From Arion vulgaris (Eukaryota > Mollusca > Gastropoda > Stylommatophora > Arionidae), in the NCBI GenBank assembly GCA_020796225.1, contig CM036754.1, positions 19,854,867-19,918,866 on the forward strand: 64,000 nucleotides of DNA. Reading direction: 5' to 3'. Of this stretch, positions 52,790-63,676 are shown piece by piece (positions within the stretch are counted from its first letter, which is position 1; each line of letters starts with the position of its first letter). The notes below the pieces were generated by a model. The model worked only from the letters and a program-made list of their open reading frames with translations, was not told where the DNA came from and searched no databases. The translations under genes and the position numbers were made by a program.

Positions 52790-53012
52790 AAGATGAAGGA
52801 TTGACTTTACTGCACCGGGTTTCTCATATAGCTCCGTCCTCTCGGCAGATATGGCAAGCCACCAACAAAGTATCGCACAAAACACGAACTCCGTTTAACA
52901 GTGCTAGGGTTCTCCTGGAAATAATTGCACGTGTGAACTAAACGACGCGGATTTCGACCTACAACTTTAAGAACACAAGGCAAATGTCTTAACCCCTTCG
53001 CCACAGAGATTT
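52790..53012 (-). mobile_element. SINE-T copy, diverged, in tandem with the previous
   Basis: GATGAAGGATTGACTTTACT, TCCTCTCGGCAGATATGGCA, CACGAACTCCGTTTAACAGT and TTCGCCACAGAGA match the previous copy in the same orientation, about 45 bp away. Confidence 0.8.
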
Positions 53013-53106
53013 TCGATGAATTATCTATAAAAGACAAACAAGATGTCATCATCATCATCGATATCCTCCTAGAAAAACACTAATATACTCACTGCATCAT
53101 GGATGT

Positions 53107-53335
53107 AGTGGACGTCTGTAGCTTAAGCAGTAGTGAGCTCGATCACAATCCAAGTGTACCTGGTTTCAAACTCCGCATAAGCTAATTTCTCCACGTAGAT
53201 TTTTACGAACAGTAAAAATAGACCTCAGCGTTCAGAAGTCAATGGCAAACTACTAAACGTATAAGTGGTGCCTAGAAAATCAACGACTCATTTACTGTGG
53301 TTGATAGCGACGTCCTGTAAATGGTTCCACGATTT
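53107..53335 (+). mobile_element. SINE-C copy
   Basis: GACGTCTGTAGCTTAAGCAG, CTGGTTTCAAACTCCGC (worn B box), TTCAGAAGTCAATGGCAAAC and ACGTCCTGTAAATGGTTC are the reverse complement of the 36610 copy. Confidence 0.75.
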
Positions 53336-53336
53336 T

Positions 53337-53672
53337 CATTGATTCAGTTATCAGAGGACTATCAACATAGCACTCCGGACAGGTCTATAGGTGCTCCGAT
53401 CTCCGTCTCAACAAATCCAGAAGCCCAACACGCCAGTTCGATTTTCATTGATTCAGTTATCAGAGGACTATCAACCTAGCACTCCGGACATGTCCATAGG
53501 TGCTCCGATCTCCGCCTCAACAAATCCAGAAGCCCAACACGCCAGTTCGATTTTCATTGATTCAGTTATCAGAGGACTATCAACATAGCACTCCGGACAT
53601 GTCTATAGGTCTTCCGATCTCCGCCTCAACAAATCCAGAAGCCCAACACGCCAGTTCGATTTTCATTGATTA
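53337..53672. repeat. 109-bp tandem repeat, three copies
   Basis: CATTGATTCAGTTATCAGAG starts at 53337, 53446 and 53555. Copies differ at a handful of positions. Part of the unit resembles 23695-23765. Confidence 0.93.
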
Positions 53673-54584
53673 TGGAATGCTATACTGCATCGAAAAACAG
53701 CCGTCAATTGTAAGTAAACATAACGGTAACTTTGATGCTTCCTTCCTTCCCTATCAGGCTTCAACTTGAATATGCTCCAGAAAAAGCACTGGCCTGTGTT
53801 AATTTACTGAAAAGAACTAATCCTACAATTGCACTGATGTTGGTAATATTTGAATAAAAAGAACATGAATGCTATATACCAAATAAAATACGTATACTGA
53901 ACCACATAATTTTAATATCAGTGTACGGTCCTAGAAAACGTAACGGTAAAGAATGCTTCTGCCACGTACTCTTACAAGCAGTAACAATGGCATGGATTTA
54001 TGTTTCTAGAGATAGTACAGGAAGCCTGCTCTCTGACTCGGCATCACCGTCGGCGCCTGTACAAATCTTAATTAGACTTGTTTAGCACGTAGCTTAACTA
54101 CGTGTTTATGATGGAACAACCAGTCTCTTCCGGGTTTAAGACCACGTATTTCATTTCTTTATACAGAATCAGGATGATATTTTTTTCTAAAGGTTAGACC
54201 ACGGTCTGAGCCTCGTTCCACTCACTGTCGTTACTTGTTTAATGGAAATGTCAGACGGTGGGGAACGTCTTAACGAACGTTGTGAAGTCCCCGGGTGATA
54301 TTTGTCCAGCTAAAGTAAGTTACAAAACTACAATAATTATTAAACAGCGAGAACACATGATGTAATGTCAATGGAAAAGAAAGAAAGATTACAAAATCGC
54401 AGATAATTCTATGCGTACACGTCAGACATTTTGCTTGCGTACTTTAGCGATTTTGTCGATTTTTCGCTCATTAAAATAACACGCGATGGACACACACCAT
54501 CTTGTGGTTTTTGTCAACATTTATGTGGCATGACGATATTGCTAGTCTCCTGTCCCCAGACAGCTTTGTATGCTGTATGTAGAA
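53673..54584. other. Unassigned stretch, locally CpG-rich
   Basis: No exon is supported. 54030-54060 and 54200-54300 contain several CpGs (CACCGTCGGCGCC, GACGGTGGGGAACGTC), unusual for this window. I cannot tell whether a promoter or an untranslated exon lies here. Confidence 0.3.
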
Positions 54585-54800
54585 ATCATTTTCTTAATTT
54601 GCCAGTACAGGACTACAAGATCGGTATGGTCATTTCTTCTGGGTATGCTTCTTCTTCTTTTGTCATCACACTTTTACCGGGTTGTTACAGTGTCGTGACA
54701 ATCATTTTCTTACCTTGCCAGTACAGGACAAGATCGGTATGGTCATTTCTTCTGGGTATGCTTCTTCTTCTTTTGTCGTCACATTTTTACTATATTGTTG
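54585..54800. repeat. 116-bp direct duplication
   Basis: GCCAGTACAGGACTACAAGA occurs at 54601 and GCCAGTACAGGACAAGATCG at 54717. The copies share ATGGTCATTTCTTCTGGGTA and TGCTTCTTCTTCTTTTGTC. Open frames here follow the duplication. Confidence 0.85.
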
Positions 54801-55854
54801 CACAATGTCGTGGCAACATCGATTCACTCGTGCTGATATGTTTGAAACTATAACTCAGACTACATAAGTCAGGACTGTCCAGCTTACAATAAGCAGTACG
54901 ACTAATCTGATCGAAAAGTGCATGAAGAAGGAAGCCAATGGGTTGCGGACACGACTTGGAAACGGCAATGGACTTCGTATTAGAAACAAAAGTGATTGAA
55001 GATCTGACCGTATCACACAAGAATAAACAGAAGTAAATTCTCAAATAATGCACATTCTATCTTCAGTGTGTATGCTGGGTTAGTTTGTTTGTATGTCCCA
55101 TAACAATAACTGTGGATCAAACGCGTGTCCTCTAGGATAAGAGACCTTATATTCATCATCGTTCCCGTTACAATCGATTCTCCAAAGATGGGTGTCCAGT
55201 CTTTCGGAGTGTGTCGGGGCGGGAAGGGGAGGGGGTGTCGGAATCGTTGATTGAGCTGCTGTTCACGATTTATGTCACTGAAACCATTAACAAGCTTATA
55301 TGGGTCGGGCACCTATGAGGGCGCTTTGAGTTTACATACGTCAACTGTATTCAATTTATTTGTTGGGTTTTTTTTAAGCAGACACTATTAACGTTTCGGT
55401 TTTTCCCACTGCCTTATTAATGCACTTATCTAAGGTCAAATCTCTACCCTGTAATACTGATGTATTGTTTGTACATTGCCCCGTCTGCCTTGTTTTGTAA
55501 TCCCACCTAAATTGCTAGTGTAGTTCTCTCTTTTATGAATTCGTTTTCTACAGTAAGAAAAACCGGTCGATGGACACTGCTTCCAAGTGGTATAAAAAAA
55601 CACGCGTGTAATCTCCCACTCTATGACTGATGAGTGGAATGCCAGGTCTGGTGTATATGGGGTGAGCCATGATCGCAAGTAGGAGAATGGTGGATTGAGT
55701 AGCTGGCTAATAAGGATAAACCTTTTGTCACCCTGCCAGTTTGCAATGCCCGCACCCCTTCTGTCCATTTGATTATACTCCCCAGTTCTGGGATTGGTCG
55801 TAGCCTCCGATAACCATGCGGCCGGCGGCCTCATGTAAATATTTTAGGAAATAA
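54801..55854. other. Unassigned stretch
   Basis: A 132-codon minus frame (55436-55834) has no domain I recognise and no splice evidence. No repeat was recognised. Confidence 0.35.
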
Positions 55855-56155
55855 GACCAAAACCGTCGCGTGACCTCCCATTTCATTATTGTTGTATAAA
55901 AACGAATTCATGTTAAAATCAACACAACATGCTAAACCAAAGTTATATTATGTAACAAGTTCAGTTTAACAATAAGAAATATCAGTATTATGAATATTTT
56001 TCATCAATAAATAACCATAAGCTCAGAATTGAGTAAAATTGCAAAAAAAGATTGCAGTGTTATAGCAAACATATACAAAAACCAGACTCCAACCCAAAAC
56101 TAGGTCATGATTTCCCCGGTCAGTTATGCGGCCCAATAGTAGAGTTTCCTGTGGA
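55855..56155 (+). repeat. 340-bp dispersed repeat, copy 3 (diverged)
   Basis: AAGTTATATTATGTAACAAG, TTTAACAATAAGAAATATCA and TATTATGAATATTTTTCATC align with 42460-42530. Confidence 0.7.
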
Positions 56156-56920
56156 TTGGCTTTTTAAAGTTTTCACAAACAATCAGTCTTACGTTTTCTG
56201 GAACTGAGTCTTGAGCCAGCGGGTGGTCAGTAGCAGATGCAAAAAAAAGAAATGAAAATCGTGACATATCCTCCTTTAAAGAACTTAACCATCAACCACA
56301 GTAAACGAGTTGTCGATTTTCTAGACATCACTTTATATATTCAAGTCAATATTTCGACTTTAGACCTCTTTTTTTTAATTCTTTCTCTCTCACTTGCACA
56401 CACAATAATAATCAATGCGAATGTATGATATATAAACTAACGAATCAGAACACGCGCACACTCACACATGCTTGGATAGAAATATATATGTGTGTGTGTG
56501 TGCTTTGTATATATTTATATGTGCATTATATACATTACATAACTGCTTTCTCTATCTACGTTTTGATTCATTCAACAAAAGACAGGTATGATTCTTATGA
56601 ATTATTCGCTTGGGAGAGAAAGCCGTCGTTACATTGTATGCTCAATTGCAATAGATTGCAGTCCTGGGGAACATCATACATTTTACTGATCGCTTCTTCT
56701 TGTATTGATTACTTACGCCGTGAAGCATTGTATATTAATGTTCAAGTTTTTCATTCAGACGGCTATAAAGACTGCCTGGCGTGCTGACATTTTATGTCTT
56801 TGTAATATTAATCACCAATTTCACGACCTTGCTCTATTTATCTCGATCTAGTTAGGGTTTTCTTTCATATCTCGTAGAACATAGGCTAGGAATGAAACTT
56901 GCATAACCGTTCGTCCATGT
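56156..56920. other. Mostly unassigned stretch with a worn SINE-C
   Basis: 56255-56345 resembles a SINE-C tail (CATATCCTCCTTTAAAGAAC, CACAGTAAACGAGTTGTCGA). The remainder has (GT)n at 56485-56500 and no recognised exon. Confidence 0.4.
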
Positions 56921-56921
56921 C

Positions 56922-57166
56922 GTGTCGGGCCCGCAAGGAAGAAAAATAGTACCAGTGCGATCTACAAGACATGTTGTAAGAGGTGACTGGGGTAGCGGCC
57001 TAGGAAGCTACTCTAGTAAATAAAAAGCGTCGCAGAAATCGGATGTGCTGGCCTACCTGTAGACGCATAACTGTCACAACGTACAATCGCTCTTATGTTC
57101 AGATAACATACAGATCAAACAGAGCGGTTAACAAGTGGTCGATATGGAACGTTCGAATGAGAAGAA
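56922..57166 (+). mobile_element. SINE-A copy, full length
   Basis: It starts CGTGTCGGGCCCGCAAGGAA. It contains AAAAAGCGTCGCAGAAATCG and ends TGGTCGATATGGAACGTTCG plus GAGAAGAAG. Confidence 0.88.
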
Positions 57167-57436
57167 GCTTAACCGTCCATTTGTAACTTGGAATCTCAAT
57201 GTTTAATTCTTCTGTCTATCTCCCCATCAGGTTTGCTTGAGCTGTAGTAGTGAGTTGGTTACATTGGACGATGTTCAAATCTAGGTGCAGCCGACTCTTC
57301 AGTCGCTCTTATGAAAAATGAGTTCCCGGATTTCCTGGAATGGGTAACAGTTTGAGGAAAACAGTCATTGGAGCTATTACGTTTTATGGAATCTGACAAG
57401 GATCAATCACCTATTGGGACCCATGAAAGTCGATTC

Positions 57437-57703
57437 TACATGGTGTTCAAGATAATTGCAGCCCCATTGACAAATCGAAAGTTGCCAGATAACCTATCGC
57501 GTTGTGTCAATTTACTATTTAAACCGGTTCTGACTAGCTCGTCCTACGTCACATTTGTTCATCGCCCCTTCCCGCACTACAATTACATACCGTCACACAA
57601 CCTTGACCTATACTACGTCATAGCTGAACCTTCTCATTTTCATACATATATGCCAGATTAGCTCCATTGATAGACCGCTTTTATCTTGAACACCCTGTAT
57701 AAT
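57437..57703. mobile_element. Possible longer relative of the 78-bp inverted-repeat element
   Basis: The left end CATGGTGTTCAAGATAATTG and the right end, reverse complement CAGGGTGTTCAAGATAAAAG, are similar and both are flanked by TA. The inside (about 215 bp) is not recognised. LINE sequence resumes directly after it. Confidence 0.45.
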
Positions 57704-57790
57704 GACCTGGTCTGTTCTGCTTAGGTCTTTGTCGAAGTCTCTTGTACATACTCATAACTAGTGTTTGTCTTCCAGTAAACTGTTCAACCA
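57704..57790 (-). mobile_element. LINE fragment related to 41927-42020
   Basis: TAATGACCTGGTCTGTTCTG, CTTAGGTCTT and GTGTTTGTCTTCCAGT are shared with the LINE fragment at 41934 onward. Confidence 0.6.
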
Positions 57791-58017
57791 CAACGCAATT
57801 TCGAATTTGCACTTTCTCCTATGACGTGTTGAAAATGGTTTCTAGTTTTGTTTTCCTACCCAGGAAGATCCATTCATCTAAGAGGGGTGTACATGTCGCG
57901 AAATATAAATTTATAATCTGGAAGGGTCTACAGGTAATTGCTGCAGCACTCAGGCACTTGACCGTTATCTATAGGAAAATGTTCTGAGCTAGGTCGTTTA
58001 AAACAAGTCGTTTAAAA

Positions 58018-58190
58018 CAAGATGTGTTCACATGAACAGACATATTAAAACAAGATGTGTTCACATGAACAGACATATTAAAACAAGATGTGTTCACATG
58101 AACAGACATATTAAAACAAGATGTGTTCACATGAACAGACATATTAAAACAAGATGTGTTCACATGAACAGACATATTAAAACAACAAAT
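58018..58190. repeat. 33-bp tandem repeat, five identical copies
   Basis: The unit is AAAACAAGATGTGTTCACAT plus GAACAGACATATT. Copies look identical. Each unit contains a perfect 16-bp palindrome TGTTCATGTGAACACA-type core (tgttcacatgaaca). Open frames on both strands come from the 33-bp length. Confidence 0.95.
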
Positions 58191-58784
58191 GAAAGGGTTC
58201 GGCCACATAAGCAGATTACCAACAGACAGTGCGCGCCATAGAGCAATCTTACTCTGATACAGTGAATACAAAGCAAACGACCGTCCATGAAAAATGGGAC
58301 GTCAGGGATAACAGAGGCAACGAACAACACTGTTTATAAAGCGCACACAAGAGCCCGTTCTAGAAATCTCTTCTTATCCTGACGCCGTGGGATAAAACCG
58401 GATTAGAGAACAGAAGAGCAGAGGTATGTACTTTTTTGTCAGTGAAAATCTGGTATATATGGTAGTAAGATTACTGCAGTGCTTCACAAGCTTTTTTCTA
58501 TGGGAGAGAGAGTGCTCCAAACAAAAGGAGCCCACTTAGTCGATAGAACATTGATTGCTTGTATTTGTTGGCACCGGATCAAGAGAGTTTTTGCAGAACC
58601 CAAGTCGATTCATTTATCACGATCACAATGAGAACCCCGGGGACGTGTCATTTTCTCTAAGAAAGTGTTTCCCGTGTCACTACCACCGTCATTTAGGACA
58701 GAGCTAGTTTTTAGTTTCGCTTATTTCAAAGATCAGTGAAAACCAAAACGAAAGATAGATAACAAAGAATGCGTAGGAAGGCAT
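58191..58784. other. Unassigned stretch with one low-copy repeat
   Basis: 58335-58395 (GCGCACACAAGAGCCCGTTC, CTTCTTATCCTGACGC) resembles 49948-50000 (CACACAAAAGTCCGTTCTAT, CTTCTTATTCCGACGC). No gene is seen. Confidence 0.4.
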
Positions 58785-58794
58785 GGGACGATAT

Positions 58795-59165
58795 TACAAT
58801 ATGAATACAAAGAAAGCCTACGATGACATAGATGTGTGCCGACATTACAATATGAATACAAAGAAAGCCTACGATGATATAGATGTGTGCCGGCATTACA
58901 ATATGAATACAAAGAAAGCCTACGATGATATAGATGTGTGCCGACATTACAATATGAATACAAAGAAAGCCTACGATGACATAGATGTGTGCCGACATTA
59001 CAATATGAATACAAAGAAAGTCTACGATGACATAGATGTGTGCCGACATTACAATATGAATGCAAAGAAAGCCTACGATGACATAGATGTGTGCCGACAT
59101 TACAATATGAATGCAAAGAAAGCCTACGATGACATAGATGTGTGCCGACATTACAATATGATTGG
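58795..59165. repeat. 51-bp tandem repeat, seven copies
   Basis: The unit runs TACAATATGAATACAAAGAA, AGCCTACGATGACATAGATG, TGTGCCGACAT. With 17 codons per unit, the plus strand (MNTKKAYDDIDVCRHYN) and two minus frames stay open over the whole array. The plus frame continues into a SINE-D. I read this as a non-coding minisatellite. Confidence 0.93.
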
Positions 59166-59199
59166 AGAAACATATAACACGGAAAACAGTTTAAGCTTT

Positions 59200-59397
59200 T
59201 TTTCCGATCCAGAAGCACGTGAGCTTTCAGCTCTTCGGCTCGGTCCCATGGACATCATAACCCTTCGGTTCGGTGCCACGAACACCGTGAATCTGGGGAA
59301 CCTGTGGCTTTTCTTCCAGCCTGCGGAATTGAACCCGCACTCACAGAGGGCTAGTCACCAATTTCAACGCGCTACGAACAAGCTGGGCAGGCGGACT
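59200..59397 (-). mobile_element. SINE-D copy next to the 51-bp array
   Basis: TTCCGATCCAGAAGCACGTG, CTTCGGTTCGGTGCCACGAA and the minus-strand B box GGGTTCAATTCCGC are present. AAGCTT flanks it on both sides. Confidence 0.85.
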
Positions 59398-59689
59398 TTC
59401 AAGCTTCTACAAAATAAATGGTTGTAAATAAAATTGGTCACGTTACAACAATAAAAAGTGATGCTTCTAGCATCCGGTTTCATATTATTTTGTTATCTGG
59501 TCTTATTATCTAAATCTCTTAGATATTTTATTCCATGATTTATCTGTATTGTCATTAATGTCAATGTTTCACACATAAAAGTACAATTCTAGAACATATT
59601 ACGTGTGCAAAGTTACAAATTACATAATAAAATAACAGTCACCAACATCGGCATTAGAAATAGAAATGGGATAGAACTTTGAATAACAT

Positions 59690-59935
59690 TGAGAAAACAC
59701 AGAATCAAGTGGTATAAGAATGCAACCAAACTCCGCTGTATGCATAGTTTTCTACAATAGAACATCAGAAAAGAAGACCACGAAAAATATGGTTAGATAG
59801 CATAGCAGAATCCTGTCAAAAAGCAAAAATAACTATCAACCAAGCCACCAGAGCAGCGCAAGACAAAAAAAAACAGAAAACCCAACGCGCTGAGCAGCAA
59901 CCCGATAGTAGTGTGACGACAAAAGATTATTACGA
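59690..59935 (+). mobile_element. LINE 3' end fragment (type 3 tail)
   Basis: AATGCAACCAAACTCC, TTTTCTACAATAGAACATCA and CCACGAAAAATATGGTTAGA match 26385-26500 closely at nucleotide level. Confidence 0.75.
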
Positions 59936-60039
59936 AATTCTTAGTTTGGTGAAGTTTTATGTATAATCACTTACATCTTCAGATGCAGCATCATCATCAT
60001 CCACGAACAGAACTTTGTCACTTATAACAACCCTTAACT

Positions 60040-60345
60040 ATTTCGTTATCTCTCTCATATGTCACATGTTCCGCCTCCGTTGCCGTCGGGCTCAAATCAT
60101 ATATCCCAAACCTGAATCCATATTCTCTGTAGTCTTTCTCTTCTCTTTGTAGGGATGTATCCATCTATAACCGTGTTCTCTAGACCTTCATGTCCTTTTA
60201 TGTGTCAAAATATTTCAATGTTCCCATTATTTGCAGGATCCGCCAGTCTTCTATGATTTCCCATTATTTGCAGGATCAGCCAGTCTTCTATGATTTCCCA
60301 TTATTTGCAGTATCAGCCAGTCTTCTATGATTTTGAGCTTCTTCT
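60040..60345 (-). mobile_element. LINE 3' end fragment with a 37-bp triplication
   Basis: The minus strand has an ADPANNGNIEIF-like and HIKGHEGLENTV-like reading (ccttcatgtccttttatgtg), related to 15890-16112. At 60225-60335, CCCATTATTTGCAGGATCAG plus CCAGTCTTCTATGATTT is repeated three times. Confidence 0.65.
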
Positions 60346-60377
60346 GGAGATATCTATATCTTCTTTTCTCTGGACAT

Positions 60378-60715
60378 AATATACAGATGGCATCACAGGG
60401 GAATACATTATTGGACTATATTGAGAACCATTAATTAACGAAGATGGACATATGGCATCACATGGGAATATATTATTGGACTATATTGAGAACAATTAAT
60501 TAATGAAAATGGACAGATGGCATCACATGGGAATACATTATTGGACTATATTGAGAACAATTAATTAATGAAGATGAACAGATGGCATCACATGGGAATA
60601 CATTATTGGACTATATTGAGAACAATTAATTAATGAAGATGAACAGATGGCATCACATGGGAATACATTATTGGACTATATTGAGACCAATTAATTAATG
60701 AAGATGAACAGATAG
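60378..60715. repeat. 65-bp tandem repeat, five copies
   Basis: The unit runs GATGGCATCACATGGGAATA, CATTATTGGACTATATTGAG, AACAATTAATTAATGAAGAT, GAACA. Confidence 0.95.
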
Positions 60716-60989
60716 TCAAAGAAACATACGACCATAAAACCGGATTACGAAATAAACCTTAAGTTACGAACGCGGGTTCTTTACTTTACGATCTACACTA
60801 AATATAATAAACACACTGTCGTTGTATTTGAAAGCCTCCATTAGCTTGTGTGTATTTCTCTCTTGGTACATCATATAACCTTAATTGTATCAATACTTTA
60901 CTATCAGTCTATATATGGTACGTTAATTAGTCGACACTCTACAGATTTCCAATTCTAGACGTAGTTAGTTAGAGTGAGAGTACATATGC

Positions 60990-62466
60990 GAGGTTCGTTC
61001 AGAAAAAGTAAAGCACCACATTGGTTTTCTCAGCTTATAATGAAGATAGAATCATGCAATGTAGTGTCACACTTCAAATATGACATATGCTGATTGTGTG
61101 TAGCAAATTTTACCACAATTCACCAAATTATACTATACGGCTGCGCTAAACCATTGACATTGAGAATGTTTGCAGCGTGCGCTACAAGCAGCGAATTGTG
61201 ATTGAATTTATCGTTGCAGAGAAGGAATCTATTGTGAACATTCACAAGCGTATATGTGATGTGTATGGAAGTCTTGCGGTGGGCAGAAGTACAGTAAGTT
61301 GCTGGGTTCTGATAATTTAAAAAAATCAGGGAGTGGGGATACGGAGCTGCATGACCACAGCCACCAACTCAGAAACGATGAAATGCGCTGAGGGTATTAT
61401 TCTTAATGATAGGCGAATCACTACTCAACAATTGGCCTTACAGGTATATGAGTAGGCTCATCAATCAAAATCGAACTGGTACGGTCAGTCGCTTGACGCT
61501 GTTGGAGATATTGCAAAGGTGATTGGAGTACCTATGAACATGTCCGGAGTGTAACGAAGATATTCCAAACTGAAACTGACCTTACAGCTGTCAGCAATGG
61601 TAATGCAAATGCATTTATTAAAAGTCTAGGATTATCTAACATTTGAGCAAGATGGGTTCCTCATAGTCTGACAATTCATCACCGAATACAAAGGGAAGCA
61701 ATGTCTTCTGAATTGTTGGGGCGTTTCAATGCTGATGGGGATAACATATATGTTATAAGATCGTTACATGTGACGAAACATAGACACATTATTTTGAACC
61801 TGAGACAAAAAGACTGTCAATGGTATTGCATCATCCGTAATCATCACGAAGACAAATTCAAAACAACTCCTCCCGGAGATGTAATGATAAGTCTTTTTGT
61901 GGGAGGAGAGGAGAGGGGCAATGAAGGTGTGATTCTTGTGGATATCATGCCAAGAGGAGAGACAATTCGAAAAGCTGAAATTAACACATTGATAAACTCA
62001 ATCGACGTTTCCGCAGAGTTCGACCTCACAAGAATCCAACAGACCTGCAACTCCTTAACGACAACGCGCGATCTCTCACAGGTCTGTAAACACGGAAAGC
62101 AATCATGAAATTGCGCTGGACTGTACTACCCCATCCACCCAATAGTCCCGATTTAGCACCCTCTGGTTTTCTTATGTTCGGTCCACTTAAAGATGCACTC
62201 GGCGAGACACGGTTTGAACACGGATGAGGGAGTAATTCATGCAACGAAAAAATTGCTACATGATCAAGACAAAATTTGGTGCAGGCTAGGAATACATGCC
62301 CATGTTTCTCGCTGGCATAAATCCGTACAAATTGGTGGAGATTATGTTAAATAATACATATGTTTAAATGACATGTCCGTGTATAGCGTGTATCAATCTT
62401 ATGCTTTTTGATTAAATAGTTGGTGAGAAAACTGATGTGCTGATTACTTTCTGAACGACTCACGTA
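60990..62466 (+). mobile_element. Decayed mariner transposon, nearly full length
   Basis: Terminal inverted repeats are visible. The left end reads GGTTCGTTCAGAAAAAGTAA then GCACCACATTGGTTTTCTCA. The right end, reverse complement, reads GAGTCGTTCAGAAAGTAATC then AGCACATCAGTTTTCTCACC. The internal transposase gene is interrupted by many stops and shifts. Length (about 1.48 kb) is slightly above the usual 1.3 kb for mariner. Confidence 0.88.
61195..62345 (+). pseudogene. Mariner transposase pseudogene
   Basis: Pieces in different frames read RIVIEFIVAEKESIVNIHKR, then ELHDHSHQLRNDEM, DRRITTQQLAL, LLGRFNADGD, VTCDET (first catalytic Asp in the family VTGDETW motif, W lost), KFKTTPPGDVMISLF, EGVILVDIMPRGETI, then LRWTVLPHPPNSPDLAPSGF, FGPLKDALGETRF and a worn C terminus. 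SPDLAPSDFxLFGPLK carries the last Asp of the mariner triad, here changed to Gly-containing SGF. Stops, at least four shifts and the missing residues make it non-functional. Confidence 0.88.
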
Positions 62467-62519
62467 ATTTAGGGTCAAAGTAAAAAGGTGGTCACTTGAA
62501 GTGTCATATTTTTTTTATC

Positions 62520-62770
62520 ATCAGGTGCCTGCCGGGTGGCGTAGATATCTCAGATATTGACGCTCTTCCGTGCCATGAAGTCAGGCTATCCAAAATTGTC
62601 TCTCTCTGTCTTCCACTGTCTCGTCTCTCCTCGTATTTTTACCGGTTGTTACAGTGTGTTCTGATCCTCCCTTCCTCGTCACATGTCCCAAAAATGATGA
62701 CTGCCTTTTTCTTATATATTGATGATAAGCTTTCTCGTGTCTTGACCTCATTCAACCCCTTTTTTAAAAT
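62520..62770 (-). mobile_element. LINE 3' end fragment (type 2 tail)
   Basis: TCATCAGGTGCCTGCCGGGT, GCTCTTCCGTGCCATGAAGT, CAGGCTATCCAAAATTGTC and TTTTTACCGGTTGTTACAGT match 34455 and 48000. Confidence 0.75.
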
Positions 62771-62934
62771 ATATCTTTCAATATTGCACATGACAAATCT
62801 AACGTTTCCAGGGCTGTGTTTGTTTATGTTTCCATGACAGGCGTCCCATTTTTCTGTACATATATTTTTTTTTTTTTCAAAACTTGAATGTTACTCTCTA
62901 ACCGGCTATATTTTATTGTTCACGACTCTGCATC

Positions 62935-63190
62935 ATATGTTATCTCTATCTCTCTCGCCTGTTACACCCTTGGCATTTAGGGCAGCAACAAACGCACACC
63001 ATTCTTCTCTATTCATGGCCTTCCTCTGTATTGTGTTCCAGCTATGATTCATTTATTTCAGATCTTCCTCTATCGTTCTCCGCCAGGTTGTCTTGGGTCT
63101 TCCACGTTTTAGTTTACCCGCTAGAGTCCATCTCAGTGTAGTTTTTGTGTCAGAGCCAGTTTCCATGCGCATTACATGCCCGGTCATATG
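62935..63190 (-). mobile_element. LINE 3' end fragment
   Basis: The reverse complement reads VMRMETGSDTKTTLRWTLAG, KLKRGRPKTTWRRTIEEDLK, NHSWNTIQRKAMNREEWCAF, VAALNAKGV. RGRPxxTWRRTxExEL...W...x.A.DRxxWxxxVAAL is a widespread LINE ORF2 C terminus. It differs from the type 1-3 tails. Confidence 0.82.
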
Positions 63191-63424
63191 TTATACCTCT
63201 TGTTTAATACGACGATTTCATGGGAGTTTTGGAATTACACATTGTACAAGTAGAGCTGGGTTCTTGAGGGGGCAGAGAGAGAACTCTGTTTAACCAGCAA
63301 GCCACAGGAACCATTAGTATACATACCCTTCGATATCTATTGGGGGAGACAAAGCACCCATGGGTCTGCACAGAGGGCAGTGACGTTAGTAACCAATAAC
63401 TATTATATACCTAGTGGGCCGCCC

Positions 63425-63676
63425 ATGTGGTGCCAGGGTCCGCAAGGGAAGCAAAAAATAGTACCTCTGCGATCTACAAGGCATGTCGTAAGAGGTGACT
63501 GATGTAGGACCTAGGAAGCTACCCTAGTAAATAAAAAGCATCGCAGAAATCAGATGTGCTGGCCTACATATATGTGCATAACTGAAACAACGTACAATCG
63601 CTCTTAGGTTCAGATTACATATAAATCACACAGAGTGGTTAACAAGTGGTCGATACAGAACGTTTGAAGAAGAATA
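63425..63676 (+). mobile_element. SINE-A copy, full length
   Basis: It starts CATGTGGTGCCAGGGTCCGC, contains CCCTAGTAAATAAAAAGCAT and CGCAGAAATCAGATGTGCTG, and ends GTGGTCGATACAGAACGTTT plus GAAGAAG. Confidence 0.88.

Noticed and set aside
55436..55834. A 132-codon minus frame in an apparently unique region
   Set aside because: No recognised motif, no splice context, and composition looks random. It would need transcript evidence.
58726..59427. Frames of 141, 161 and 214 codons with 17-residue repeats
   Set aside because: The unit length is a multiple of three, all three frames stay open equally, and one runs into a SINE. This fits a non-coding array.
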